This document shows, piece after piece, positions 35,533-43,846 of a stretch of 64,000 nucleotides of DNA. Numbering within the stretch: position 1 is the first letter of the stretch; each line of letters begins with the position of its first letter. The notes below the pieces were generated by a model. The model saw only the letters and a list, made by a program, of their open reading frames with translations, did no database searches and had not been told where the DNA came from. Origin of the DNA: CAVQGZ01 sp963712175 (GTDB taxonomy: Bacteria; Actinomycetota; Actinomycetes; Jiangellales; Jiangellaceae); contig CAVQGZ010000007.1 of the NCBI GenBank assembly GCA_963712175.1, positions 1 to 64,000 on the forward strand, in the 5' to 3' direction. Made by a program: the position numbers and the translations under genes.

Positions 35533-37131
35533 TCACATCCGGAACAGGCCGAAGGCGTCGGCCCCCTGGGTCGGGGCCGCGGTGACGGCCGCCAGCGACT
35601 GAGCGAGAACGGTGCGGGTGTCGCGTGGGTCGATGATGCCGTCGTCCCACAGCCGGCCGGTGGCGAAGAGGGACGTGGACTGGCTGTCGATCTGCCCCTC
35701 GATCGCCTGGCGCATCGCGGCGTCGGCGTCGTCGTCGTAGGGCTGGCCCGCGGAGTCCGCCTTGTTGCGGGCGACCATGGACACGACGCCGGCGAGCTGC
35801 TTGCCCCCCATGACGGCGATGCGGTGCTGCGGCCAGGTGAACAGCAGCCGTGGCCGGTAGGCGCGTCCGGACATCCCGTAGTTGCCCGCGCCGTAGGACG
35901 CCCCGAGCATCATCGTCAGGTGCGGCACGCTCGAGTTGGCCACGGCGTTCACCAGCATCGCGCCGTGCTTGATGATGCCGGCCTGCTCGTAGCGCGTACC
36001 GACCATGAAGCCGGTGATGTTCTGCAGGAACACCAGTGGGGTGTTGCTGCGATTGGCGAGCTGGATGAACTGGGCGCCCTTCTGCGACTCCTCGCTGAAG
36101 AGGATGCCGTTGTTGGCCAGGATGCCCACCGGCTGCCCGGCGACGTGGGCCCAGCCGGTCACGAGCCGGTCGCCGTAGAGCGGCTTGACCTCGTCCAGCT
36201 CGCTGCCGTCCACCACGCGGGCGATCACCTCGCGCACGTCGTAAGGCACCGACAGGTCGGGAGGGGCAACGCCGAGCAGCTCGTCGGGGTCGTAGGCGGG
36301 CAGCTCGGGTGCCGACCGCGGCCGCCGCGGTGCGGCCTGCGGGTAGCGGAGGTTGGCCACGATCTGGCGGCCCAGGCGTAGGGCGTCGCGCTCGTCCACG
36401 GCCAGGTGGTCGGCGAGCCCGGAGCGTCGAGCGTGCATCTCGGCACCGCCGAGCTCCTCCTCGTCCGCATCCTCGTTGATCGCCATCTTGACCAGCGGCG
36501 GCCCGCCGAGGAAGACCTTGGCGCTGCCGCGCTGGAGCACGGTGTGGTCGGACAGCCCGGGCAGGTAGGCACCGCCGGCAGTGCTGCTGCCGAAGACCAG
36601 CGTGATCGTGGGGATGCCCTCGGCTGACATCTGCGTCAACTCTCGGAAGACCGCTCCCCCAGGAACGAACACGTCGGCCTGCTTGGGAAGGTCGGCACCG
36701 GCGGTCTCGGTCAGGTTGACCAGTGGAAGCCGGTTCTCCCGAGCGACCTCCATCGCGCGAAGCACCTTGCGCACGCTGGTCGGCGACTGTGCCCCGCCCT
36801 TGACCGTCGGGTCGTTGCCGGACACGACGCACCAGGTGCCCGAGACCTGTCCGATGCCCGCCACGACGCCGCCGCCCACCGGATCGTCGCTGCCCCAACC
36901 GGCGAGGGGCGCGATCTCGAGGAACGGGGACCCCCGGTCCAGCAGGAGATCGACCCGGTCGCGCACCATGAGCTTGCCGCGCTCGGAGTGCCGCGTGACA
37001 GCACGCTCGCTTCCGCCGGCTCGGACGTCGGCCATGACTGCCTCGACGTCGGCGAGCAGGGAGAGGTTGCCCTCGCGGGCAGCCCGGAACTCGTCGCTGG
37101 TGGGGTCGATCCGCGTGGTGATCCGAGGCAC
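35533..37131 (-). CDS. Acyl-CoA carboxylase beta subunit (MccB/AtuC-like)
   Basis: A 532-residue carboxyltransferase subunit, intact. Starts PRITTRIDPTSDEFRAAREGN, with ERGKLMVRDRVDLLLDRGSPF near residue 50, as in methylcrotonyl- and geranyl-CoA carboxylase beta chains. Oxyanion loops appear as VFGSSTAGGAYLPGLSD near residue 170 and MLGASYGAGNYGM near residue 410. GTG 37131 has a TAGTGT -10 hexamer ending seven bases upstream, so the operon mRNA should be leaderless. The acyl specificity (methylcrotonyl, geranyl or other) is not decidable by eye. Confidence 0.94.
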   Translation of the reverse strand: MPRITTRIDPTSDEFRAAREGNLSLLADVEAVMADVRAGGSERAVTRHSERGKLMVRDRVDLLLDRGSPFLEIAPLAGWGSDDPVGGGVVAGIGQVSGTWCVVSGNDPTVKGGAQSPTSVRKVLRAMEVARENRLPLVNLTETAGADLPKQADVFVPGGAVFRELTQMSAEGIPTITLVFGSSTAGGAYLPGLSDHTVLQRGSAKVFLGGPPLVKMAINEDADEEELGGAEMHARRSGLADHLAVDERDALRLGRQIVANLRYPQAAPRRPRSAPELPAYDPDELLGVAPPDLSVPYDVREVIARVVDGSELDEVKPLYGDRLVTGWAHVAGQPVGILANNGILFSEESQKGAQFIQLANRSNTPLVFLQNITGFMVGTRYEQAGIIKHGAMLVNAVANSSVPHLTMMLGASYGAGNYGMSGRAYRPRLLFTWPQHRIAVMGGKQLAGVVSMVARNKADSAGQPYDDDADAAMRQAIEGQIDSQSTSLFATGRLWDDGIIDPRDTRTVLAQSLAAVTAAPTQGADAFGLFRM

Positions 37132-37132
37132 G

Positions 37133-37154
37133 AACCTGACACTAGCGTCAAGTT
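37133..37154. promoter_or_regulatory. 22-base palindromic operator over the carboxylase operon promoter
   Basis: The two halves AACYTGACRCT and its complement are symmetric except for two base pairs, centred on CTAG at 37142-37145. The inner core on plus is TGACACTAGCGTCA (37137-37150). The minus-strand -10 TAGTGT (37139-37144) lies inside it, and a TAGGCA-like -35 is 17 bases further upstream. Binding of a TetR-type dimer here would block the operon's polymerase; the in-operon TetR gene (31020-31691) is the natural candidate. Confidence 0.7.
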
Positions 37155-37182
37155 GATCGGGTGCCTACCCCTTCTCGGCGTG

Positions 37183-38700
37183 TCAGGTGAACAGCAACTT
37201 GGTCACGACCCGGAAGGTCTCCTTCGTCTGCTCGCTCGCCTCGAACGAGTAGACGTCGGCGAACGCCGGCAGCCCGAAGCGCGGGTTGACGATCGACTTG
37301 GACCGCCCGAAGGAGCGCAGCCCCTCCTCGCCGTGGATGCGGCCGTACCCGGAGTGGCCCAGGCCTCCCCACGGCAGGCTCGGGACCGCGCCCTGCACCA
37401 GGACGGCGTTGATCGACACCATGCCGGTGCGCAGGCGTCGGGCGATCTCCGGACCGTTCCGCTTGGAGTAGACGGCCGCACCCAGCCCGTAGTCGTGGGC
37501 GTTGGAGCTGGCGATCGCCTCCTCGCTGTCGCGCACCTTCTCCACGACCATGAGCGGACCGAACGTCTCCTCCTGCATGACCATCGAGTCGTCGGGGGCG
37601 TTCGTGAGCACCACCGGGTCGATGTAGGGGCGCCTGAACGACGCGGCCCCACCCACCCGGATGTCCGCCCCGCTGGAGACGGCCGCGTCGAAGTGACTCC
37701 TCACCAGGTCGTACTGCGCCGGACGGGTGATAGGCCCGTAGTGGGCCCCGGTGTCCGAGCCGGCTCGCAGCTCGCGAGCGGCGATCACGAGGCGATCCAT
37801 GAACTCCTCGTAGATGTCCTGGTGGACGAAGACCCGTTCGACCCCGGCGCAGCTCTGCCCGCTGTTCATGACAGCGCCCCACAGGGCGCCACGCACGGCG
37901 CGGGTGAGGTCGGCGTCGTGGTCGACGACCACGGCGTCCTTGCCACCGGCCTCCGGGCTGTACGGGATGAGCCGCTCGCCGCACATCGCCCCGATGGCCT
38001 TGGCGACCTTCGCCGAACCGGTGAACGAGACCTTGTCGACGCCGGACTCCACCAGCGCCTGCCCGGTGGGCCCGTAGCCGGTCAGCGTCTGCAGGACCGG
38101 CTGCTCCGGCACGACCGCGCGGAACGACTCGGCCAGCCACACTCCCGTGGCCGGCGTGAACTCGCTGGGCTTGAAGATGACGGCGTTGCCGGCGGCCAGC
38201 GCGTAGCTGATCGAGCCCATGGGCGTGAACAGCGGGTAGTTCCACGGCCCGATCACACCGACCACGCCGTGCGGCTCGTAGGAGATCTCCGCCCGCAGGT
38301 GAGCGAGGATTCCGGGTGCGACACGTCGGGTCGCCAGCGTCTTCTCGGCGTGCTTGGCCGCCCAGTCCAGGTGGATGACCGTGGCGATGACGTCGACCGA
38401 CTCCGCGTCCCACGTCGGCTTGCCGGTCTCGCGGTGAACGAGGTCAGCGAGCTCGTCCATGTGGCTGCGCAGGTAGGACCGCCAGGCGAGCAGCCGCTTC
38501 TTGCGCTCCTGCCACCCCAGGTCCCACCACCACTGCTGGGCGATCCGAGCGGCGTCGAGCGCCGCTGAGACGTCGTCGGGCCCGTGAACCGGGTAGGTAC
38601 CGATCACCTCGCCGGATCCGGGGTCCAGCGAGTCGAACGTCCCACTGGTGGGTGGGAGTCCCGGGTTGCCCGCAGATGGGTTCGTCGACGTCTCGGTCAC
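37183..38700 (-). CDS. Aldehyde dehydrogenase (succinate-semialdehyde DH-like)
   Basis: A 505-residue NAD(P)+-dependent ALDH. Cofactor motif VGVIGPWNYPLFTP near residue 165, SFTGSAKVAKAIG near residue 240, general-base Glu in PEAGGKDAVVV, and catalytic Cys in NSGQSCAGVERVFV near residue 300. The C-terminal HSGYGRIHGEEGLRSF is usual for the SSADH/coniferyl group. GTG 38700 has GAGGAG five bases upstream. It precedes the carboxylase operon on the same strand, but the operator/promoter between them suggests separate control. Confidence 0.93.
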   Translation of the reverse strand: MTETSTNPSAGNPGLPPTSGTFDSLDPGSGEVIGTYPVHGPDDVSAALDAARIAQQWWWDLGWQERKKRLLAWRSYLRSHMDELADLVHRETGKPTWDAESVDVIATVIHLDWAAKHAEKTLATRRVAPGILAHLRAEISYEPHGVVGVIGPWNYPLFTPMGSISYALAAGNAVIFKPSEFTPATGVWLAESFRAVVPEQPVLQTLTGYGPTGQALVESGVDKVSFTGSAKVAKAIGAMCGERLIPYSPEAGGKDAVVVDHDADLTRAVRGALWGAVMNSGQSCAGVERVFVHQDIYEEFMDRLVIAARELRAGSDTGAHYGPITRPAQYDLVRSHFDAAVSSGADIRVGGAASFRRPYIDPVVLTNAPDDSMVMQEETFGPLMVVEKVRDSEEAIASSNAHDYGLGAAVYSKRNGPEIARRLRTGMVSINAVLVQGAVPSLPWGGLGHSGYGRIHGEEGLRSFGRSKSIVNPRFGLPAFADVYSFEASEQTKETFRVVTKLLFT

Positions 38701-38788
38701 GTCATCTCCTCGTGTTGGTGAGCTACCCAGCAGTGTTACCCAGGACGCGCGAGCGCGCCAGGGCCAACCGGCGCCCTACCCTGGTGAC

Positions 38789-39586
38789 GTGCTCCGCTTT
38801 CTGCTCACGCCGCGGTGGCTGGCGCTTCACGTCGCCACGATCGCCGCGATCGCCGGCACGCTGGTGCTCGGCTCGTGGCAGATGCGTGCCTACGCCGAGC
38901 AGGAGGAGCGCGAGCGGGTCGCAGCGGCCAACCTGGCAGAGGATGCCCCGACCTCCCCGCTCGCCGACGTGGTACCGGTCGGCCAAGCGCTGTCCGTCGA
39001 CGCGGTCAGCCGTCCGGTCACGGCCACGGGAACCTACGACGCCACGCAGACGCTGCTGCTGCCCGGTCGTGAGCTCGATGGCGAGACCGGGTGGCACGTG
39101 GTGACGCCGTTGGTGGCCGCGGACGCGACGGTGACGCCCGTGCTGCGCGGCTGGGTGCCCGACCCGGATGACCCCGGGGTGAGCCCGCCGAGCGGCGAGG
39201 TGGCGATCCGCGGTTCGGTCCAGGCGCTCGAGACCGACGCCGACGCCGCCGTCGACCCGACCAAGCCGCTGGCCGCCCCCGAGCTGGCGGCCCTGACCTC
39301 GGTCGCCGTGTTCCGCATCTACCCCTACCCACCCGCCGACATCCGTCAGGCCCAGATCGTGCTGATCGACGAGCAGCCCGCGGCCGCCGGCGCGCCGGCG
39401 CTCGTGCCGGTCGAGGATGCCGCGCCGCGGCCGGTGGGTGTGTCGGCGTGGCGCCACCTGTCCTACGCCTGGCAGTGGTGGCTGTTCGCCGCTGCCGCGG
39501 TCGTCTTCTGGGGCGCCTTCGTCCGGGCCGGTGTCCGGCAGGAGACAGCCGCTCGCACGCGACCGCGTGCGCTCAGCGCGTCCTGA
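38789..39586 (+). CDS. SURF1 family cytochrome oxidase assembly protein
   Basis: A 265-residue SURF1 protein, which helps heme a insertion in cytochrome c oxidase. The N-terminal membrane helix (RWLALHVATIAAIAGTLVLGSWQ, residues 7-29) ends in the family GxWQ signature (LGSWQMRAY). A periplasmic-side domain has LLLPGRELDGETGWHVVTPL and a C-terminal helix WWLFAAAAVVFWGAFVRAG. GTG 38789 follows a TACCCT -10 by six bases, so it should be leaderless. The gene is divergent from the ALDH gene and overlaps the convergent monooxygenase gene by 14 bases. Confidence 0.88.
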   Translation: MLRFLLTPRWLALHVATIAAIAGTLVLGSWQMRAYAEQEERERVAAANLAEDAPTSPLADVVPVGQALSVDAVSRPVTATGTYDATQTLLLPGRELDGETGWHVVTPLVAADATVTPVLRGWVPDPDDPGVSPPSGEVAIRGSVQALETDADAAVDPTKPLAAPELAALTSVAVFRIYPYPPADIRQAQIVLIDEQPAAAGAPALVPVEDAAPRPVGVSAWRHLSYAWQWWLFAAAAVVFWGAFVRAGVRQETAARTRPRALSAS

Positions 39587-41819
39587 GGGCCTGCGAGAGG
39601 TCGGCGAGCACCCGGTCGAGCACCGCCACGTTGCCCTCGTCGAGCATGACGTCGTGGCCGATGCCGGGCAACCACCGCGCCGGGACACCGTAGAACCGTG
39701 CGGTGCGCTCGACACCGCTGGCCGGCACGAGCGCGTCCTGCTCGGCGCCGTAGACGAGCACGGGTGGAGACCCGACCGGTGCACTCGGCGCCCGGCGCAC
39801 GAGGATCTGCAGCTGCACCAGCGGTGGCTCGTGGTCGAGGCGGGCGACGTGCTCGAGCGCGGTCGTCTCGTGCAGGCGGTGGAACAGGTCGTCGTGGGTC
39901 AGGCGGACGGGGAGCCCGGCAGTCATCCGGGCCACGTGAGTGGGGGCGCGCCGCGTCGTGTGGGCCAGCAGGTCCACCCCGTGGGTCACACCTACCGGGG
40001 TCAGGAGCACGATCGCCGCGAACGGGTAGCGGGCAGCCACGCGCGAGGCGACGACGCAGCCCAACGAGTGGGCGACGACGACCGGCGGGCGGGGCAGTCG
40101 CGCCGCCTCCTGGAGCACGTCGTGCTCGTACTCGCCGATCCGGATGCGCCGCCGACGGTCTCGTCCGCTGCTCCCGCCGTGTGCGCGAAGGCTCAGCGCG
40201 TGGGCGGACCAGCCTCGCTCGGCTGCCCGGGGCAGCCACGACTCGGCCCAGCACCAGGCGCCGTGGCCCAGGCCGTGCACGAACAGCAGCGGCGGGCGGC
40301 CGCTGGCGTCCTCCGGTTCGGCGTGCAGCACCTCGCGGTGCACCGGCGGGGCTGGGAACGCCCAGTCGCGGACGCGGATCGCCCCGGCGGGCCGGGCCGT
40401 CGCGCTCACGCCGCCTCCATCCGGGCGCGGCGAACCCGCTGGATCGTCCGTGTCCAGAGCCCGCAGGTACTCCTGGTGGCTGACCTCGAAGTAGTGCCGC
40501 GTCGAGCTGGCGAAGCGGACGCCACCGGACAGCGTGCGGCTCGTACTGGTGGAGCCGCGCAGCGGCTCGAGAACTCGTTGCCGGATGCGGCGGGACTGCC
40601 CCGGCGAGGTCATGGCCGCACTGAACAGCTCAGCCACCAGCACCCCCTGCCAGTGTGCGATGGCGAAGACGCCGGAGTCGGGCTGGTACAGGCCCATCAC
40701 GGCGAGGGTGTCGTACGTCGCCGGCACCATGTTGAGGGCGAGCGAGGGACGGTCGTCGCGCACGTCGAGAACAGCGGGGTCGAGGAACGGGAACCCCGCG
40801 AGGTAGCCGGTCGCGAAGACCACCAGGTCGACCTCGGCGTCGCTCCCGTCGGCGAAGACGACCCGTGACCCCTCGAAGCGGGCCAGGTCGGGAACACATC
40901 TGATGTCGCCCTGCCCCACGTAGTAGGGCAGCAGGCTGTTCGCGATCGGATGGGTCTCCAGGATGGCGTGGTCCGGTGCCGGGAGTCCCAGCTTGTGGTG
41001 GGCACCGACGGTCAGCCTGATCGTGGCGTGCATGAGCCGCTGCTTGAGCCACATCGGGGTGCGCAGGCCCGTGATCAGGTCGTTCACCTGGTCCGACGGC
41101 TTGCCGAACGCGTACTTGGGGGCGTACCAGTAGCCGCGGCGAGTCGAGTGCAGGGTGCTACGGGCCTGCTGAGCCGCCTCGACGGCGATGTCGCAGCCGG
41201 TGTTGCCGGCACCCACGACCAGCACGCGCCTGCCCCGCAGCACGTCCGCGGACTTGTACTGCGCGGAGTGCATGACCTCGCCGTCGAACTGTCCCGGGAT
41301 GTCGGGCATCTTGGGCTGCCAGTTGTGCCCGTTGGCGACGACGACCACGTCGACCCGCTCGGTCGTGCTCGACCCGTCGGGCCCGCGGGCGGTCACGTCC
41401 CAGGCAGTGCCCGGGTCGTCAGGGTCGACGGCCTCGACGCCGACGACCTCGGTCTGCAGGCGCACCCGCCGGCGCAGACCGAAATGGTCGGCGTAGCGGC
41501 GTAGGTACTCCCCCATCTGGCTGTGGTGCGGGTAGTCCGGCCACTCGTCGGGCATGGGGAAGTCGGGGTACTGCGTGAAGGGCTTGGTCGAGATCGTGTG
41601 AGTGCTCTGGTAGACCCGGCTCGTCGGACCGTCGATGTACCAGTTGCCGCCGACCTCGTCGGCGAGGTCGTACCCGGTCACGTCGAACCCGGCCGCCAGC
41701 AGGTTCTTGATCGCGGCCAGCCCGAGTCCTCCAGCGCCGACCACAGCGGCAGTCCCAGTCGGGCGGACGGTGAGTCGAGTGCATGCGCAGACGCTGCGCC
41801 ACCCTGACGCGAACGTCAA
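39573..41819 (-). CDS. Flavin monooxygenase fused to an alpha/beta hydrolase
   Basis: One uninterrupted frame encodes two enzymes. Part 1 (about 460 residues) is a class B flavin monooxygenase: FAD motif VVGAGGLGL, FMO fingerprint FDGEVMHSAQY, NADPH motif VVGAGNTGCDIA, and FATGYLAGFPFLD. Part 2 (about 230 residues) is an alpha/beta hydrolase: LLFVHGLGHGAWCW, nucleophile elbow VVAHSLGCVVA, Asp in VYGAEQDALVPA and His in GIGHDVML. The start is uncertain: TTG 41819 keeps the first beta strand, while GTG 41744 would clip it. Oxygenation, perhaps to an ester, followed by hydrolysis of the product is a reasonable inference. Confidence 0.85.
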   Translation of the reverse strand: MTFASGWRSVCACTRLTVRPTGTAAVVGAGGLGLAAIKNLLAAGFDVTGYDLADEVGGNWYIDGPTSRVYQSTHTISTKPFTQYPDFPMPDEWPDYPHHSQMGEYLRRYADHFGLRRRVRLQTEVVGVEAVDPDDPGTAWDVTARGPDGSSTTERVDVVVVANGHNWQPKMPDIPGQFDGEVMHSAQYKSADVLRGRRVLVVGAGNTGCDIAVEAAQQARSTLHSTRRGYWYAPKYAFGKPSDQVNDLITGLRTPMWLKQRLMHATIRLTVGAHHKLGLPAPDHAILETHPIANSLLPYYVGQGDIRCVPDLARFEGSRVVFADGSDAEVDLVVFATGYLAGFPFLDPAVLDVRDDRPSLALNMVPATYDTLAVMGLYQPDSGVFAIAHWQGVLVAELFSAAMTSPGQSRRIRQRVLEPLRGSTSTSRTLSGGVRFASSTRHYFEVSHQEYLRALDTDDPAGSPRPDGGGVSATARPAGAIRVRDWAFPAPPVHREVLHAEPEDASGRPPLLFVHGLGHGAWCWAESWLPRAAERGWSAHALSLRAHGGSSGRDRRRRIRIGEYEHDVLQEAARLPRPPVVVAHSLGCVVASRVAARYPFAAIVLLTPVGVTHGVDLLAHTTRRAPTHVARMTAGLPVRLTHDDLFHRLHETTALEHVARLDHEPPLVQLQILVRRAPSAPVGSPPVLVYGAEQDALVPASGVERTARFYGVPARWLPGIGHDVMLDEGNVAVLDRVLADLSQALRTR
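41805..41818. promoter_or_regulatory. Palindrome between divergent monooxygenase and Nudix genes
   Basis: TGACGCGAACGTCA has perfect TGACG/CGTCA ends around GCGA. It lies at the 5' end of the monooxygenase-hydrolase gene and 21 bases before the Nudix-NYN start. It could be an operator for either gene. No regulator is encoded next to it. Confidence 0.35.
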
Positions 41820-41838
41820 CTCGTGGGACCGTGGTGTC

Positions 41839-42730
41839 GTGCTTGGCCGACATCGACGGGGTGGCGACGGCTTCGTCGCCTGCTCCTGCGGCCGCCGGCA
41901 CTGGGGCAGGTTCGGCGCGGCGGGGCTCGTCGTGCAGCGCGGCGACGAGGTGCTCATGCAGCACCGCGCCGCCTGGAGCCACGAGGGCGGCACCTGGGCC
42001 GTACCGGGAGGTGCCGTGGACGTCGGCGAGTCCCCGCTGCAGGCAGCCCTTCGGGAGGCGGCCGAAGAAGCCGCCGTCCCGGCCGCGTCGGTTCAGCCAC
42101 GGCACGCCTGGACGATCGACCACGGCACGTGGGCCTACACGACCGTGGTCGCCGACGCGGTGGGGCCCATCAGCCCACAACGCCTCGACGGCGAGAGCGA
42201 GGAGCTGCGCTGGGTCCGGGTGCGCGACATCCCCGCGCTCCCCCTGCACTCGGGCTTCGCCGCCGGCTGGCCCCGGGTGCAGCCGCTGCTGGCACAGCAC
42301 GAGGTCGTCGTCGTGGACGCCGCGAACGTCGTCGGCTCCCGTCCGGACGGCTGGTGGAACGACCGAGCCGGTGCCGCAACACGGCTGCTCGAGCGCGTCG
42401 CCGGCCTGGCCGAGCAGGGGCTCGCCCGCACCGACCGCGCTGCTGGCGGACATCTCAGGCAGGAGCGCAGCCTGGCCGGACTGGGTGGTCGTCCTCGAGG
42501 GCCAGGCCCGCTCGGCTGTCGCGCCAGCGGGCGTAACGGCGGTGCGAGCCGACTCCTCCGGCGACGACGCGATCGTGAGCCGGGTGACCCAGGCCGGCCG
42601 GGACGGCCGAATCGTCACGGTGGTCACCGCAGACCGTGAGCTGCGGCAGCGCGTCCAGGCCGCGGGCGGACGATCGGTCGGCCCCCGGGTGCTGCTGGAC
42701 GCGCTGGACGCGCTAGCCGACAAGCCGTGA
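41839..42730 (+). CDS. Nudix hydrolase fused to a NYN/PIN-like domain, one frameshift
   Basis: From GTG 41839, residues 1-145 form a Nudix hydrolase that starts with a small CSC-type motif (FVACSCGRRHWGRFGAAGL) and has the Nudix box GGAVDVGESPLQAALREAAE (G replaced by A at its end). A NYN-like nuclease domain follows (EVVVVDAANVVGSRPDGWW). Near 42430 the frame must shift by +1 to continue it (LLADISGRSAAWPDWVVVLEG, then VVTADRELRQRVQAAGG to the end). Without the shift the protein runs into arginine-rich nonsense. One extra base in a C/G run, real or technical, explains it. Confidence 0.75.
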
Positions 42731-42733
42731 TCC

Positions 42734-42773
42734 ATGTGGCTCGCGATCACGAATCCGTGTCCGTGAGCCACAT
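42734..42773. terminator. Long inverted repeat between convergent genes
   Basis: ATGTGGCTC (42734-42742) pairs with GAGCCACAT (42765-42773). The loop holds a second stem, CACG (42748-42751) with CGTG (42756-42759). It sits four bases after the Nudix-NYN stop and 18 before the Ku stop, and is therefore a probable bidirectional terminator, although no T-tract is visible. Confidence 0.55.
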
Positions 42774-42791
42774 CGATCGGCGGGACTGGCG

Positions 42792-43592
42792 CTAGCCCGT
42801 GCCGGCCTTGCGCTCCTTGGCCGCCTCGACGCTCTTGCGCAGGGCGTCCATGAGGTCGACGACCTCAGCCTCCTCGCCCTCGGTCTCCGGCGGCATCACG
42901 ACGTCTCGCCCTTCGATCTTGGACGCGACGAGCTCCTCCAGCGCAGCTCGGTAGTCGTCGGTGTAGGCCTGCGGCTCCCAGTCCCCGCTCATGGCGTCGA
43001 TGAACGAGGCGGCCATGGCCATCTCCTGCTTGCGCGGCTCCACCTCGTCCACCTCGGCCGGAAGCTCCGCGGCGCGTACCTCGTCGGGCCACAGCATGGT
43101 CTGCACGACGAGCGCCCGCCCGGCCGGACGCAGGACGGCCAGGCGCTCCCTGCTGCGCAGGGCGAGCTTGACGACAGCAACCTTGCTGCTCGCGGCGAGA
43201 GCGTCCCGGAGCAGGACGTACGGCTTCGCGTCGCCGGCCGGCACCGCGAAGTACGCCCGGGAGTAGGCAGCCGGGTCGATCTCTGTCGCGTCCACGAACT
43301 GCAGGACGTCGACCGCCTTGCTCGACGCCACGGGTAGCTCGGACAGGTCGTCGTCGGTGAGCACGACCATGCCGCCGTCCGGCAGCTCGTAGCCCTTGGC
43401 GATGTCGGCGTACTGCACCTCCTCGCCGTCGGCCTCGGCAACCCGGCGGTAGCGGACCCGGGAGCCGTCGCGTGCACGCACCTGCCGGAACGACACGTCA
43501 CGCTCCTCGGTCGCGCTGGTGAGCTTGACCGGGATCGAGACGAGCCCGAACGAGATGGTGCCCTTCCAGACCGTCTGCACGAGGGTGATCAT
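42792..43592 (-). CDS. ku: Ku protein for non-homologous end joining
   Basis: A 266-residue prokaryotic Ku that binds DNA ends and recruits LigD. The core opens VWKGTISFGLVSIPVKL, then has VRYRRV, DIAKGYELPDGGMVVLTDDDL and YVLLRDALAASSKVAVVK. The lysine-rich C-terminal tail typical of many actinobacterial Ku proteins is short here (AAKERKAGTG). No ligD lies in the window. ATG 43592 has AAGGG four bases ahead; GTG at the fifth codon is a possible alternative. Confidence 0.94.
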   Translation of the reverse strand: MITLVQTVWKGTISFGLVSIPVKLTSATEERDVSFRQVRARDGSRVRYRRVAEADGEEVQYADIAKGYELPDGGMVVLTDDDLSELPVASSKAVDVLQFVDATEIDPAAYSRAYFAVPAGDAKPYVLLRDALAASSKVAVVKLALRSRERLAVLRPAGRALVVQTMLWPDEVRAAELPAEVDEVEPRKQEMAMAASFIDAMSGDWEPQAYTDDYRAALEELVASKIEGRDVVMPPETEGEEAEVVDLMDALRKSVEAAKERKAGTG

Positions 43593-43678
43593 GCCGCCCT
43601 TCTGCAGGTCACGCCATGAGGTGGCCTCACCGGCGTGGCAGGTGCCGTTGTGTCGTACCTGCGTGGCACGGTCTACTC

Positions 43679-43846
43679 ATGCAGATCGACGAGGTCCACT
43701 GGCTCGGCTGCGTGGTCTGTGGCGACGACAGCGAGTTCGTCGCCGTCGAGGCTCACGACGCCGAGTCCGAGCTCATGTGCAGCCGCTGCGGTCAGGCGCG
43801 GCTCGTGCCGATCCTGGGCCAAGGGTCGGTCTCACGCACCGCCTGA
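43679..43846 (+). CDS. Small zinc-ribbon-like protein
   Basis: A 55-residue ORF in the gap between Ku and the ABC gene. It contains CVVCGDDSEFV and 20-odd residues later CSRCGQ, a four-cysteine zinc-ribbon arrangement, with otherwise acidic composition. It ends with the base directly before the convergent ABC stop. No ribosome site is obvious. The cysteine spacing and good fit in the gap support it as a real gene; family unknown. Confidence 0.5.
   Translation: MQIDEVHWLGCVVCGDDSEFVAVEAHDAESELMCSRCGQARLVPILGQGSVSRTA

Noticed and set aside
41760..41835. tRNA or small RNA in the gap between monooxygenase and Nudix genes
   Set aside because: No cloverleaf or TTC-loop motif is visible; only a 14-base palindrome is present.
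41419..42771. 450-codon minus frame across the Nudix-NYN gene
   Set aside because: It shares no frame with the monooxygenase and shows no domain; the plus strand has a Nudix box and NYN motifs.
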